Shown here: positions 38,901 through 44,734 of the stretch, piece by piece
Numbering within the stretch: the stretch's first letter is position 1
Layout: each line of letters opens with the position of its first letter
Program-made: the position numbers and the translations under genes
Assembly (NCBI RefSeq): GCF_018143015.1
Contig: NC_054741.1
Coordinates: 67,773,754 to 67,837,753 of the forward strand
DNA length: 64,000 bases
Origin: Lytechinus variegatus
Lineage: Eukaryota > Echinodermata > Echinoidea > Temnopleuroida > Toxopneustidae
Reading direction: 5' to 3'
Notes under the pieces: generated by a model
What the model saw: the letters and a program-made list of their open reading frames with translations, nothing else
The model's database searches: none
What the model was told of the DNA's origin: nothing

Positions 38901-39964
38901 TTGAAAGCCAGCGGGAAGAGCCACTCTGAAGTGCGGAATTCAATCATACGCTGCTGGTTGGCAGAGCCACCATACATGGCACAATTAGCTAGTGCAGCAG
39001 CACAGTGACGGAGAGTGATGTTGTCACTCATTCGGCAGCTATAGAGAACAGCCTGCAGTCCACCGCGGTCAATTACTTTTGTGCAGGTGTCTTCTGAATG
39101 CTTGAAAAGATTCTCCAAGATACCCATTCCTATCTGAAGAAGAGTAGGTTCTTTTCTGGAACATGCTAATTTTACAACAGATTCTAGGCCTTTCCTAACT
39201 ACAAAGTCACGGTTATTTGCTGTCATTATCTGCTCTAGTAGCCTTGCTGAATTAAGCTGCAAGGCCCTGTCATCTGATTTACAATTTTTGAGGAGGATAT
39301 CTAATCCCCCTTCTATTCGCAATGCATCGCTGATGCTATAAGCCAGGTCACGACCATACTTTGGGGTACTCCAGGCATCATCTACCATTCTATAGAGCTG
39401 TTGGGTTGCTTCTACTACTTTATCTGTGTTATCCTGCTTCAGCTGTTGTATCACATCCTTGGCCAGGGTGACGGTACTCTCCATCCGTGTACCATTCCCT
39501 GTTGGGGGAGGAGACGAACACTCGGGGGATCCTGGTTTGGTTGACATTCTCTTAAATTTTCCACTACGTTTTGACGATCTAAAACTACCACGAAAAGAGC
39601 TACATGTATCTACCTCATCTCCTAGCCTATCGAGGGTCACCACTTCCTTATTGGGTTGGACATCTAATGTATCTGATGTCACAACATCATGAGTCTTCTT
39701 TACCCTGAGGCTTCGACTGCGCTTTGGAGAAGAGGATCCAGGGTTACGTTTGAAGGAGCTCCACACTGTCCTAGTCTGCCTTGGAGGGGACTTGTATTCG
39801 AAAGAAGACTCTGTCAACGGATTTTCCGTCATCGAGTCTGAGGATTCGGAAGGTGTTAGAGGTTCAGTTTCAGGAATCAGTTCGGGCGAAGGTGTTGCAG
39901 AAACTTCACTGTGAGGTGGAGTCGAGGCTACTCTGACTCCTTTTTTGCTGCAATGCACACCCAT
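14783..39964 (-). CDS. SARM1: SARM1, NAD+ hydrolase with ARM, SAM, SAM and TIR domains
   Basis: Sterile alpha and TIR motif protein 1 cleaves NAD+ and drives axon degeneration and innate responses in animals. Eight coding exons join in phase: 39964-38603, 32711-32531, 25494-25374, 22831-22599, 17160-17016, 16332-16143, 15667-15546, 14945-14783, giving 838 residues (human about 724). Residues 1-165 are Ser/Pro-rich; ARM repeats follow to about 490, then SAM1 (about 497-555), SAM2 (about 560-632) and TIR (666 to about 800). Visible hallmarks are DVFISYRR (666-673), the BB loop [10 protein letters not shown] (697-706) and the catalytic Glu 745 in WVHR-EIV. ARM-pocket residues W198, R205, E244, Q245, R252 and K288 match human W103, R110, E149, Q150, R157 and K193; N285 replaces His190. 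The start is the ATG at 39964, two codons after an in-frame TGA. Extra length lies in the N-terminal tail. The order and phases are seen directly; function is known for the family. Confidence 0.97.
15546..15667 (-). CDS. SARM1: SARM1 coding exon 7: catalytic glutamate exon
   Basis: The first codon is GAG, Glu 745, equivalent to human Glu642 that is required for NAD+ cleavage. Translation is [20 protein letters not shown] then [20 protein letters not shown]. Acceptor CCCACAG, donor AA|GTAAGT. The length is 122 nt, so skipping would both remove the catalytic Glu and shift frame. Confidence 0.97.
16143..16332 (-). CDS. SARM1: SARM1 coding exon 6: TIR with BB loop
   Basis: Translation starts [20 protein letters not shown], continues [20 protein letters not shown] and [20 protein letters not shown], and ends VHR. 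The [20 protein letters not shown] stretch is nearly identical to vertebrate SARM1 and forms the BB loop. The exon leaves in phase 0 directly before the catalytic Glu codon. Confidence 0.97.
16862..16960 (-). repeat. tRNA-derived SINE remnant
   Basis: On the minus strand GGGACGCTGGTGTAGTAATC resembles an A box and GTGGGTTCAAATCCC a B box of RNA polymerase III promoters. The two are too close and the arms do not pair, so this is not a functional tRNA. It lies in SARM1 intron 5-proximal sequence (between exons 5 and 6). Confidence 0.5.
17016..17160 (-). CDS. SARM1: SARM1 coding exon 5: SAM2-TIR linker and TIR start
   Basis: Translation starts [20 protein letters not shown] and ends [17 protein letters not shown]. 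The linker is longer and more acidic than in vertebrates. DVFISYRR is the first strand (beta-A) and box 1 of the TIR fold. The donor AG|GTTTGT splits the Ser codon of [11 protein letters not shown]. Confidence 0.96.
17458..17615. repeat. Foldback element with GTTTCATAAAGCTGTT ends
   Basis: GTTTCATAAAGCTGTTCGTA on the left is complementary to AACAGCTTTATGAAAC on the right, with further pairing of TAAGTTAAGAG. The element is 158 bp and non-coding. A tRNA-like GGTTCAAATCC motif lies immediately to its left (17440). Confidence 0.75.
19490..19790. repeat. Oligo-G dispersed repeat fragments
   Basis: Blocks such as GGGCGGATCCAGGATTTTCC, oligo-G runs and TTTGACAAGCAAAAAAAA recur here and at about 25545-25610, 61560-61790 and 61960-62040. 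It is a dispersed repeat family whose fragments vary in order. No coding capacity. Confidence 0.55.
21702..21986 (-). repeat. tRNA-derived SINE (tRNA-Glu-like head)
   Basis: Read on the minus strand, GCGCATTGTGGTCTAGTGGT contains an A box and GTGAGTTCGAATCC a B box, with CTTTCAA in the anticodon-loop position. The body follows and the element ends in an (ATT)n-like tail (AATAATAATAATAG on the plus strand at 21702). The 3' part (TTGTATAGCGCATGTATCCA on the plus strand) recurs near 22895. Confidence 0.75.
22386..22526. repeat. Foldback element, GTTGCAGAAAGAGTTGC family, copy 2
   Basis: CTGGGGCCTGTTGCAGAAAG on the left pairs with the complement of GTGCAACAGGCCCCAGG on the right. The interior closely matches the copy at 174-328 (CAACTTGATTTTCAACCAAT). 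It lies only about 70 bp from the SAM2 exon. Confidence 0.8.
22599..22831 (-). CDS. SARM1: SARM1 coding exon 4: SAM2
   Basis: Translation includes [40 protein letters not shown] and [19 protein letters not shown], the second SAM domain of SARM1, which together with SAM1 forms the octamer ring. The acceptor is CACTTTGTCAG and the donor TGGG|GTAAGT. A decayed copy of this exon lies 158 bp away at 22990-23144. Confidence 0.96.
22885..22985 (-). repeat. Truncated SINE 3' part
   Basis: AATAATAATATACAGTTCTT followed by GTATAACGCATATCAC resembles the tail part of the SINE at 21702. It abuts the decayed SAM2 exon copy and appears to have replaced its 3' portion. Confidence 0.45.
22990..23144 (-). 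pseudogene. Decayed duplicate of the SARM1 SAM2 exon
   Basis: Read on the minus strand, GAGTTAGG..., AACAGTGGTGAT, AAGGAATTTCACGAATGGCT, ACATTGGGG, CACAATCTAATGCGTTGTGG and ATCAGCAATCTGCTCTGCTG align in order with GAGTTAGGCC, AACAGTGGTGAC, AAGGAACTCTACGACTGGCT, ACGCTGGG, CACAATCTGATGCACTGCGG and ATTGACATTCAACTCTTACC of exon 4. A 4-base insertion (CAAT) after the Gly-Asp codons breaks the frame, and the last third of the exon, including the donor, is missing. It is an old tandem exon duplication, 158 bp upstream of the working exon. Confidence 0.8.
23145..25373. other. SARM1: Remainder of SARM1 intron 3
   Basis: AT-rich intron sequence. The block at about 23333-23732 is a truncated copy of the octamer-type foldback family (TCTGATTTTGATGAAATTTT, ending GGGGGTGGACTTGACATT). 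Nothing else with clear ends is visible. Confidence 0.7.
23333..23732. repeat. Truncated copy of the foldback family seen at 56546 and 57307
   Basis: Shared blocks include GAAACAAGGTTTTATTCCAT, TGAACATATGGAA, CTGATTTTGATGAAATTTTG and the end GTGGACTTGACATT. The left arm is missing. Confidence 0.6.
25374..25494 (-). CDS. SARM1: SARM1 coding exon 3: SAM1 core
   Basis: Translation is [19 protein letters not shown] followed by [20 protein letters not shown]. The KVDGDLLL and TETEL pattern is the SAM1 core of SARM1. Acceptor ATTGTAG, donor AG|GTTTGT; phases 1 and 2. The joined codon gives the RRRFLREL boundary, matching RKRFFREL in human. Confidence 0.95.
27547..27554. other. 8-bp target-site duplication, left (CCAGTACT)
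   Basis: CCAGTACT directly precedes the element end TAGGGTTGC and is repeated exactly at 29255-29262. Confidence 0.8.
27555..29254. mobile_element. Non-autonomous hAT-like DNA transposon, 1.7 kb
   Basis: The element begins TAGGGTTGCAAAATTCCCGG and ends with the inverse (CCCTTTGCAACCCTA). Sub-terminal regions on both sides are rich in GGGAATTTTC/GAAAATTCCC and ACTTTCCATGG motifs in inverted orientation. Identical 8-bp duplications (CCAGTACT) flank it. Eight-bp duplications with short inverted ends are typical of the hAT superfamily. No transposase frame is present, so it must have been moved in trans. A second, foldback element is nested inside at about 28435-28840. A related single end is seen at 55852. 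Confidence 0.8.
28435..28840. repeat. Foldback element nested in the hAT-like element
   Basis: CCTACATGTAGTCTGCAGGC...CAGACCCTGATTGAAACTTTG on the left pairs with CAAAGTTTCAATAAGGATCTG...GCAGACTACATGTAGGG on the right. The two arms also share inverted GGACCTTCAGTACACAAG-type blocks. Mirrored open frames on both strands follow from this. Confidence 0.7.
29255..29262. other. 8-bp target-site duplication, right (CCAGTACT)
   Basis: Exact repeat of 27547-27554, directly after the element end CAACCCTA. Confidence 0.8.
32531..32711 (-). CDS. SARM1: SARM1 coding exon 2: end of ARM, start of SAM1
   Basis: Translation runs [20 protein letters not shown], then [18 protein letters not shown] and [16 protein letters not shown]. 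It corresponds to human KVFSDIGAIQSLKRLV through WLQQIGF. The acceptor is TTTGTCACAG and the donor ATAG|GTAGGT. It is entered in phase 0 and left in phase 1. Confidence 0.95.
33949..33961. promoter_or_regulatory. Perfect DR1 motif TGACCTTTGACCT (first of three)
   Basis: On the minus strand this is AGGTCA-A-AGGTCA, the optimal direct repeat with 1-bp spacing bound by RXR/HNF4/COUP-TF-type receptors. It overlaps a further TGACCT. Identical copies lie at 34928-34940 and 35899-35911. Binding is inference. Confidence 0.5.
34077..34468. mobile_element. Nested MITE, 392 bp, copy 1
   Basis: Ends are TACCTCTTTCATAAACCC and, inversely, GGTTTATGAAAAGGGTA. The paralogous module at about 36015 reads GGGACTTCAGAAGGGTAAG without the element, an empty site. 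Flanks are TCA on the left and TTA on the right, compatible with a 3-bp duplication as made by PIF/Harbinger elements. Inner text is rich in inverted ATCCGCATTA/TAATGCGGAT blocks. Confidence 0.75.
35048..35439. mobile_element. Nested MITE, 392 bp, copy 2
   Basis: Essentially identical to 34077-34468 (one visible difference, GGGGGTGTGTCC versus GGGGGCGTGTCC). It was copied by the tandem duplication rather than inserted independently, because flanks are identical too. Confidence 0.75.
36538..36919. repeat. Foldback element with ACAGAAAGACACCTACCCATC ends
   Basis: The left end ACAGAAAGACACCTACCCAT pairs with ATGGGTAGGTGTCTCTCTGT ending at 36919. Sub-terminal CCACTCACA...ACACACCCACACATG and CATGTGTGTGTTTC blocks are also inverted. 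Element of 382 bp, non-coding, directly next to the TGACCT-rich element. Confidence 0.7.
36955..37760. repeat. Minisatellite, about 91-95-bp unit
   Basis: The unit contains CAACTTGGCGCAACTGAGAT, TTTACGACCTTCTAGAGATT, GTCTCATACATGTAGTCAGT and CAATTTTTGTACACTTTGTT. Successive CAGTCAATTT motifs start at 37015, 37110, 37203, 37294 and 37387. About eight units. A 147-codon open frame through part of it is a by-product of the repetition. Confidence 0.8.
38603..39964 (-). CDS. SARM1: SARM1 coding exon 1: N-terminal tail and most ARM repeats
   Basis: This 454-codon exon starts [15 protein letters not shown], a myristoylation-type N terminus, and continues with a Ser/Pro/Thr-rich region containing basic patches ([22 protein letters not shown]). 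ARM repeats begin near residue 165. Recognisable blocks are [69 protein letters not shown] and [11 protein letters not shown]. The donor is AAG|GTAAGT (phase 0). The whole ARM core in one exon is unusual relative to the divided downstream exons. An alternative TTG one codon upstream (39967) is not a credible eukaryotic start. Confidence 0.97.
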
Positions 39965-40015
39965 CAATTCTCAAATTTTTGTTGAGGCAGTCACGCTTTC
40001 GAAGAATGAAGTAGC

Positions 40016-40019
40016 CATT
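40016..40019 (-). other. SARM1: Splice acceptor of SARM1 exon 1 and uORF start
   Basis: TTTACTTTGTTGTTTATGCAG forms a pyrimidine-rich acceptor ending at 40020. The first exon bases are A-ATG-G, so an upstream ATG (40018) in strong Kozak context (A at -3, G at +4) would sit at the very start of this exon. Its frame ends at TGA 39973-39971, two codons before the SARM1 ATG. Confidence 0.5.
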
Positions 40020-40539
40020 CTGCATAAACAACAAAGTAAACAGAATGATAAGTAGTGATTTTTATCAAAGTACAATTTAAGTAATTTGTAAATTGTAGCA
40101 TTTATTTTCAGTAAAACCTTCCAACTACCCCCCCCCCCACTTCTCCTCTATTTTCTTGTCTAATAATAATCAATTTATAAATGAATCAGCTGAAAAATGA
40201 ATTCTGTGATTTGTATAGCCTCTGTATAGGACAACCATGTACCAGTATTTAATCAAAGTCTTTATATGATAATCAAATTTGCAATTCATCTACCATTTAT
40301 ATCAAACAAAATTACATGTATTATTCAGAGCTCTATGAAGAGAATAATCTGCCAAATCAATGCGTCACTTTAAAAGGTTGCAAAAATCAGCTAAAAAAGG
40401 CCTGTGTTTTAAGGTTCATTCAGACATTGGCATGATGCTTCAAGGTGATTAAAGCAACATCTTGAGTACAAGTTATTTTTTTTCTCCCTGATTGCTATTA
40501 TGCTTGTAAGCAAGCAACAAGAGAACCAACAGATTAAGG

Positions 40540-41055
40540 ACCCCCCCCCCCCCCCCGGGGGGGCACTCAGTATATAATGCATAGTGGGTATGTGCCGCGG
40601 AGGGGACCCCCATTTTCACACTCAAATTTCCGTTCCAAGGCATAGCATTTTTGCCTTGTTGAGAAAAAGAACAAAGAAAGCCGCTCCAAGGCATAGCATT
40701 TTCTTCTTATCGAGAATAAGAAGAGAGAAATCCGCTCCAAAGCTTCGCATATTTTTCGTTATGCCGCTCCGATCGCACTGAATGAGCTGCAATTTTGGTG
40801 AAAAGCGGCCGCAGAGCTCCCCGGCGGAGGCCGCTCTAGCTGCATCATGCACGCATGACCGTTCCATAGGGATGCATACGCACTCACACGCTGGCGATCC
40901 GTTCCAAGGACCCCCGTTTTCACAAACATTTGTCGTTCCGAAGCCCGTTCCGAGGACCCTCCTTTTTACAATAAGCCCGCTCCACGGCCCCCGTTTTTTA
41001 TCTCGCCCGCGGCACACCCCCACCACTTTTTTGGTCGAGTGCCCCCCCCCAAGGG
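40540..41055. repeat. Oligo-C/G bounded dispersed repeat
   Basis: Left end CCCCGGGGGGGCACTCAGTA and right end TTGGTCGAGTGCCCCCCCCC are inverted (GGGGGGCACTC / GAGTGCCCCCC). Inside, CGCTCCAAGGCATAGCATTTT is repeated. The GC-rich interior (GCGGCCGCAGAGCTCCCCGG) stands out from the surrounding DNA. Open frames on both strands are accidental. Confidence 0.65.
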
Positions 41056-41069
41056 TAAGGACCTCTCCA

Positions 41070-41204
41070 AGGGACCTGGTAATGAAAATTTATACCTTAA
41101 TTACCAAAGGGCACTAGTGCACCAAGAGGGAATACATCAAACCCAGATAACCAGAATGATATCCGAAATGCCTCGCTCTACCAACTGCACTATTGCGCCT
41201 TCTC
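41070..41204 (-). repeat. tRNA-derived SINE remnant
   Basis: On the minus strand AGGCGCAATAGTGCAGTTGG followed by TAGAGCGAGGC resembles a tRNA 5' half with A box; a degenerate B box (CTGGGTTTGATGTATTCCC) follows at B-box distance. The tail continues GCACTAGTGCCCTTTGGTAA. It is not a folding tRNA. Confidence 0.6.
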
Positions 41205-42180
41205 AGATAGGATGACATATAAGAAGTTGATATATTGCATTAAAAACATGCATACATCTAGGTCTGTATCATTTGAGAGCAAGCACCAACATCTCACAAA
41301 TATCAAATAGGCTACTGTACAAAACCTGCCATAATATTTTGCAATATTGAAAAGTCTACATCCCTACACACAAAAACATAACGCACACAAAAATCAATGC
41401 AATGCGATACGCAGCATAGAGCACAGTGACACTAAATGATGTATAAAATCAAATTCTATGATCAAATAGATCTAATGAAATGAGGGCAAGGCCATATTAT
41501 ATAGTGCCTCTTGATAATAACATGATCATGATATGAATGTACACTGCATTTTCCCATGTACATATTAATAACTTTCCTATTTTATACAAACATCAAAGCT
41601 TATCAAAAACCATGATTAATAATGTGTAGCATGTATTTTCACAGCAACATACATGTACCTGCCAAATGATACCAGATATGGTTTGTACTTCATCATCAAA
41701 TAATCTGAACAGTTGTAATACCCATCAATACGCATCAATAGGTAACACTGATCGTACTGTAGTCAATTACACCAATTGAATTTAGAAAATACTGTTATGT
41801 GATTTTTTTTAAAGATGGGTTTAAAGAAACCCAAAATATGTGCAAAACCTGGCTTGCATGAATGAAGACAATAATTTTTTTACTAAAAATGATGCACAAC
41901 CCATATCAGATGAATACATGTAGGCAACAAGAGTATGACTTGGTGCATTATAGAATTAAATGATAAAAAAGGCAAACAAAATAATTTCTGATCCCACCGC
42001 TGCCACCGAATGAGGATAAAAGACCCAGACCAGAGCTAAAAGTGAAATTAACAATTGACAAATTGAAAATCTATAATCTATTACAAAGCACAACAATAAC
42101 AAGTTTCATGCATATTAACCGCTTTCTTCCATCTTTGAGAAAAACTCAAATTACCGAGTCTTTGATTATTTTAGGCTTCA

Positions 42181-42344
42181 TACCATGGTCACATTTGTTC
42201 TACGGCTGCCGGCCGTACGGCGAGTCGAAAACAGCCGTTTTAACATTTTTGTACCAGCCAAACATAGGTGGTTTGAATAAGAAGAATAAAACGGCTGTTT
42301 TCGACTTGCCGTACGGCCACCGTAGAGCAAATGTGACCAAGGTA
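42181..42344. repeat. Foldback MITE with TACCWTGGTCACATTTG ends
   Basis: TACCATGGTCACATTTGTTC and CGAGTCGAAAACAGCCGTTTT on the left pair with AAAACGGCTGTTTTCGACTTG and GCAAATGTGACCAAGGTA on the right. Arms are about 60 bp. Flanks TCA and TTA match the flanks of the nested MITE at 34077, suggesting the same transposase class. Confidence 0.75.
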
Positions 42345-42957
42345 TTATTATTAGGCCTACTGTGCTTACAGGAATGTGTCAGAAGAAAAAATTGGCTGAC
42401 ACAAACATTTCAGATTCATGCATGTTTCACAGCAGACATAATATCTGGTTACAAGTCAAGGGTCAATACATAAAATGTTCATTGAAAAATATAAACTACA
42501 GATACTGTCATTTGTGCATTTCATAAAAGGAGCCATCAACGTTTATTATGAGAGACTTCAGACCTATCAATCTTATTCATAAACATGATGCCCCCAGGCC
42601 CCAAAAGGCAAAATGTTTCTTTTTCTCTTCTTCCTATATATAATAAGTGAAGTGAATGCAAAGAAGCCAACTTGCATTTACAGGCTAGCAGGTTCCATAC
42701 CGCCACTACCATGACTACATACAAATTACAATGCACTGGTCGTCCTTGAGATACCGAGTGTATCACCATCATACATCAGACCATCGCATCCATGGATGCA
42801 TCACAAATTGCGGACAGAGGCCAGGCAGAGGCAGAATCGGGTTCATTTCGATGACATCATAGAGCTGGTGGTATACGAAAAATGCCAAGACGAGAACAAA
42901 AACGGATTTCTCATTTGATTACGAAAAAGCAACACTACAACTAAGCACCGTACATAC

Positions 42958-43128
42958 CTTTATCTACTCTTGCTAAGCCGACCTTTGATGGGATTCAAAG
43001 TGTTGTGTGAAGAGTACATGTAGATCAAAAGGGCTTGTCAATTAGCAACCAACGCTGGATCCAGGCCGGCCGTGTACTACAGCAGTGGCTGCGCTGGCGT
43101 ACAATCGCTCTCGCTAGCTCTCTCTCGC
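42958..43128 (-). other. SARM1: Probable non-coding first exon of SARM1
   Basis: A consensus donor AAAG|GTATGT follows position 42958. Upstream sequence is locally GC-rich and unlike the surrounding AT-rich DNA. The 5' limit is set only by the TATA-like box at 43153-43159. A short open frame (ATG 43019 to TAA 42960) lies inside, which would be a second uORF. The pairing with the acceptor at 40020 is inference. Confidence 0.45.
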
Positions 43129-43152
43129 CCACCAAGACGCAGCGCCACCTAC

Positions 43153-43159
43153 CTATATA
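43153..43159 (-). promoter_or_regulatory. TATA-like box (TATATAG) of the SARM1 promoter
   Basis: On the minus strand GGGTATATAGGTAGG is followed about 30 bp later by a GA-rich stretch that would contain the start site (about 43128). Position relative to the consensus first-exon donor supports this. No Inr consensus is clear. Confidence 0.4.
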
Positions 43160-43246
43160 CCCAAAAGGGTACCCTAATCCTAATTCCAGCTAGCCTAGCT
43201 AGGGGCTAGCTCCATGATGCAAAATTACATTAATCCTCTAGAGAAA

Positions 43247-43270
43247 CCATGGACCTTATAGGTCCATGGA
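43247..43270. promoter_or_regulatory. Perfect palindrome CCATGGACCTTATAGGTCCATGG
   Basis: A 23-bp perfect inverted repeat lies about 90-110 bp upstream of the TATA-like box (position approximate). The half-site TGGACCT resembles a nuclear-receptor half-site with one change (AGGTCCA rather than AGGTCA), arranged as an inverted repeat with a 3-bp spacer. Function is speculative. Confidence 0.35.
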
Positions 43271-43317
43271 GAAACCAACTACAACCAGACAATATACTCA
43301 TTGGCTGCGGAAGCCAA

Positions 43318-43890
43318 CAAATTTAGGGGGGCGGGGGTCCACCTGAAATTTTTGGATGGACACAGGTAAAAATTGGACAAGCAAAAAAAAAAGTTATCAA
43401 CCAATTTTTTTGGGGGGCAGGCACAAAAAATTTAGGGGGGACGCAGGAAAGGAAATTAACAAGCAAAAATTTAAAAAAGGGGACGACATAAATTTTAGGG
43501 GGGTCCATCCCCCCACCCATAGGCGGCGGAAGCGGAGGGGACGTGTCCCCACGGTCCCCCCTAATTTTTTTTTATATTATAACCTTTTTTTTTGTTTATT
43601 TTTTTTGTTTGTCAATTTTTTTTCCAACGTCCCCCCTAAAGTCACATGGACCCCCTTTTAACGTGTGTTGTCCCCCCCCCTAAAATTTAGGTTGATGACT
43701 ATTTTTTTTTTTTTTGCTTGTCTCAAACTTTTTGGGGCGCTTGTCCAATTTTTTACCTGTGTCCATCCCAAAATTTCAGGTGGACACCCCCTAAATTTTT
43801 TGGCTTCCGCGCCAATGCCCCCACCTCAGATTTAGGGGGGCAGGACCCCGTCTCCCCACTTAAGCCGCCTATGACTGTACTTATCATCCC
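43318..43890. repeat. Oligo-G foldback repeat (GCGGAAGCC...GGCTTCCGC), copy 1
   Basis: GAAGCCAACAAATTTAGGGG, GTCCACCTGAAATTTTTGGA, TGGACACAGGTAAAAATTGG on the left recur inversely as CCAATTTTTTACCTGTGTCC, ATCCCAAAATTTCAGGTGGA and CCCCTAAATTTTTTGGCTTCC on the right. A shorter relative is at 59158-59398. Non-coding. Confidence 0.7.
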
Positions 43891-44059
43891 TATCATCTAC
43901 TTCCTCAGGGAGCAAAACCCTATATATTTTGTTTGAAATTACTTAAACCATATTTGTTTCAAATTACTTATATTTTGATTGAATCAATGAGTCTGAAAGA
44001 TTATATCTGATCAACATCCCCCGGGAAGCTGCGAGCTATATAGCATGCGTTTATAAGAG

Positions 44060-44270
44060 ACTACAAGGTAACACTAGCGTACCTACGGAGGGGGGGGGCA
44101 GTCTGCCCCCCCCCCCCCTGACGAGTCACAACCCATGCAAATGACGTATCCCTGTCCCCCTGACGTGCTTTAAAAACTTTCTTTTTTTTGCTTGTAGTTG
44201 GGCGGACGGATTTGACCCCCCTCCCCTGTTAAAAATCCCCTAGGTATATACGCCACTGGCAGGTAACCAG
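44060..44270. repeat. Oligo-G dispersed repeat with CGTACCTACGG end
   Basis: Left GCGTACCTACGGAGGGGG and right CCCCTAGGTATATACGCCAC are approximately inverted, with oligo-C/oligo-G runs and TTTTTTGCTTGTAGTTGGGC inside. Dispersed non-coding repeat. Confidence 0.45.
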
Positions 44271-44318
44271 AGACAGATCGACGTTTTTGGTCCTTGGGTC
44301 CCTCTCACAATCTTAGTC

Positions 44319-44460
44319 GAGGCCCTGTTATGTCGGCTGCTTTCCGAGCGAACGTGGCGAAGCAAGGGAGAGAGCGAAGCAGAGCGGCTCGCGCCAGTCC
44401 TAATTCGCTTCGCGAATTAGGAATCCCTCGCTTCGCTCGGGAAGCAGCAGTCAGGGCCTC
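44319..44460. repeat. GC-rich foldback, GAGGCCCTG...CAGGGCCTC
   Basis: GAGGCCCTG with GGCTGCTTTCCGAGCGA on the left pairs with TCGCTCGGGAAGCAGC and CAGGGCCTC on the right; the centre holds TAATTCGCTTCGCGAATTA. It is unusually CpG-rich for the window. Confidence 0.6.
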
Positions 44461-44575
44461 AACAAGAGGCTACTCTCACCACCTCCCTGGGGCCGATTGC
44501 ACGAAATGATGGTCTTTCCAAGGACCGTCTTTCGTGTCGCCCATCTTTTATGATGCGCTGATGCGGGATATTTTG

Positions 44576-44734
44576 GGGGAGCGTTTCATAAAAGGACTTG
44601 TCAGACGTTTTATCCGACAAGTCCCATTTTATCCGACAGTTACCATTGGAACAGTGCCTCTAAGCCAATCAAAATCATGGAAAGATGTCAGATCTGACAA
44701 CTAGTCGGATGAAAATATTGATGAAACGCTCCCC
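44576..44734. repeat. Foldback element with GGGGAGCGTTTCATAAAA ends
   Basis: GGGGAGCGTTTCATAAAAGG pairs with TTGATGAAACGCTCCCC. Inner ACTTGTCAGA and TCTGACAACTAGTCGGAT blocks are also inverted. 159 bp, non-coding. Confidence 0.75.

Larger units (their letters stand above)
40020..42957. other. SARM1: SARM1 leader intron (inferred)
   Basis: Sequence between the probable non-coding exon and coding exon 1. It holds an oligo-C/G repeat with CCGTTCCAAGGA motifs (40540-41055), a SINE remnant (41070-41204) and a foldback (42181-42344). A frame at 42042-42473 spans the foldback and is not a gene. Confidence 0.5.

Noticed and set aside
38738..38929. Plus-strand frame opposite SARM1 exon 1
   Set aside because: Antisense shadow of the strongly supported ARM-domain coding sequence; the same holds for 39426-39692.
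39965..39967. TTG as the SARM1 start
   Set aside because: TTG is a bacterial alternative start; the adjacent ATG at 39964 is the eukaryotic start, with an in-frame TGA just upstream.
40622..41026. 134-codon minus-strand frame and overlapping plus frame
   Set aside because: They lie in a GC-rich dispersed repeat with oligo-C/G ends; no domain and no splice context.
41128..41204. tRNA gene on the minus strand
   Set aside because: A-box half is good but the B box is degenerate and the stems fail; it is a SINE remnant.
42042..42473. 143-codon plus-strand frame
   Set aside because: It runs straight through a foldback element and has no homology or splice sites.
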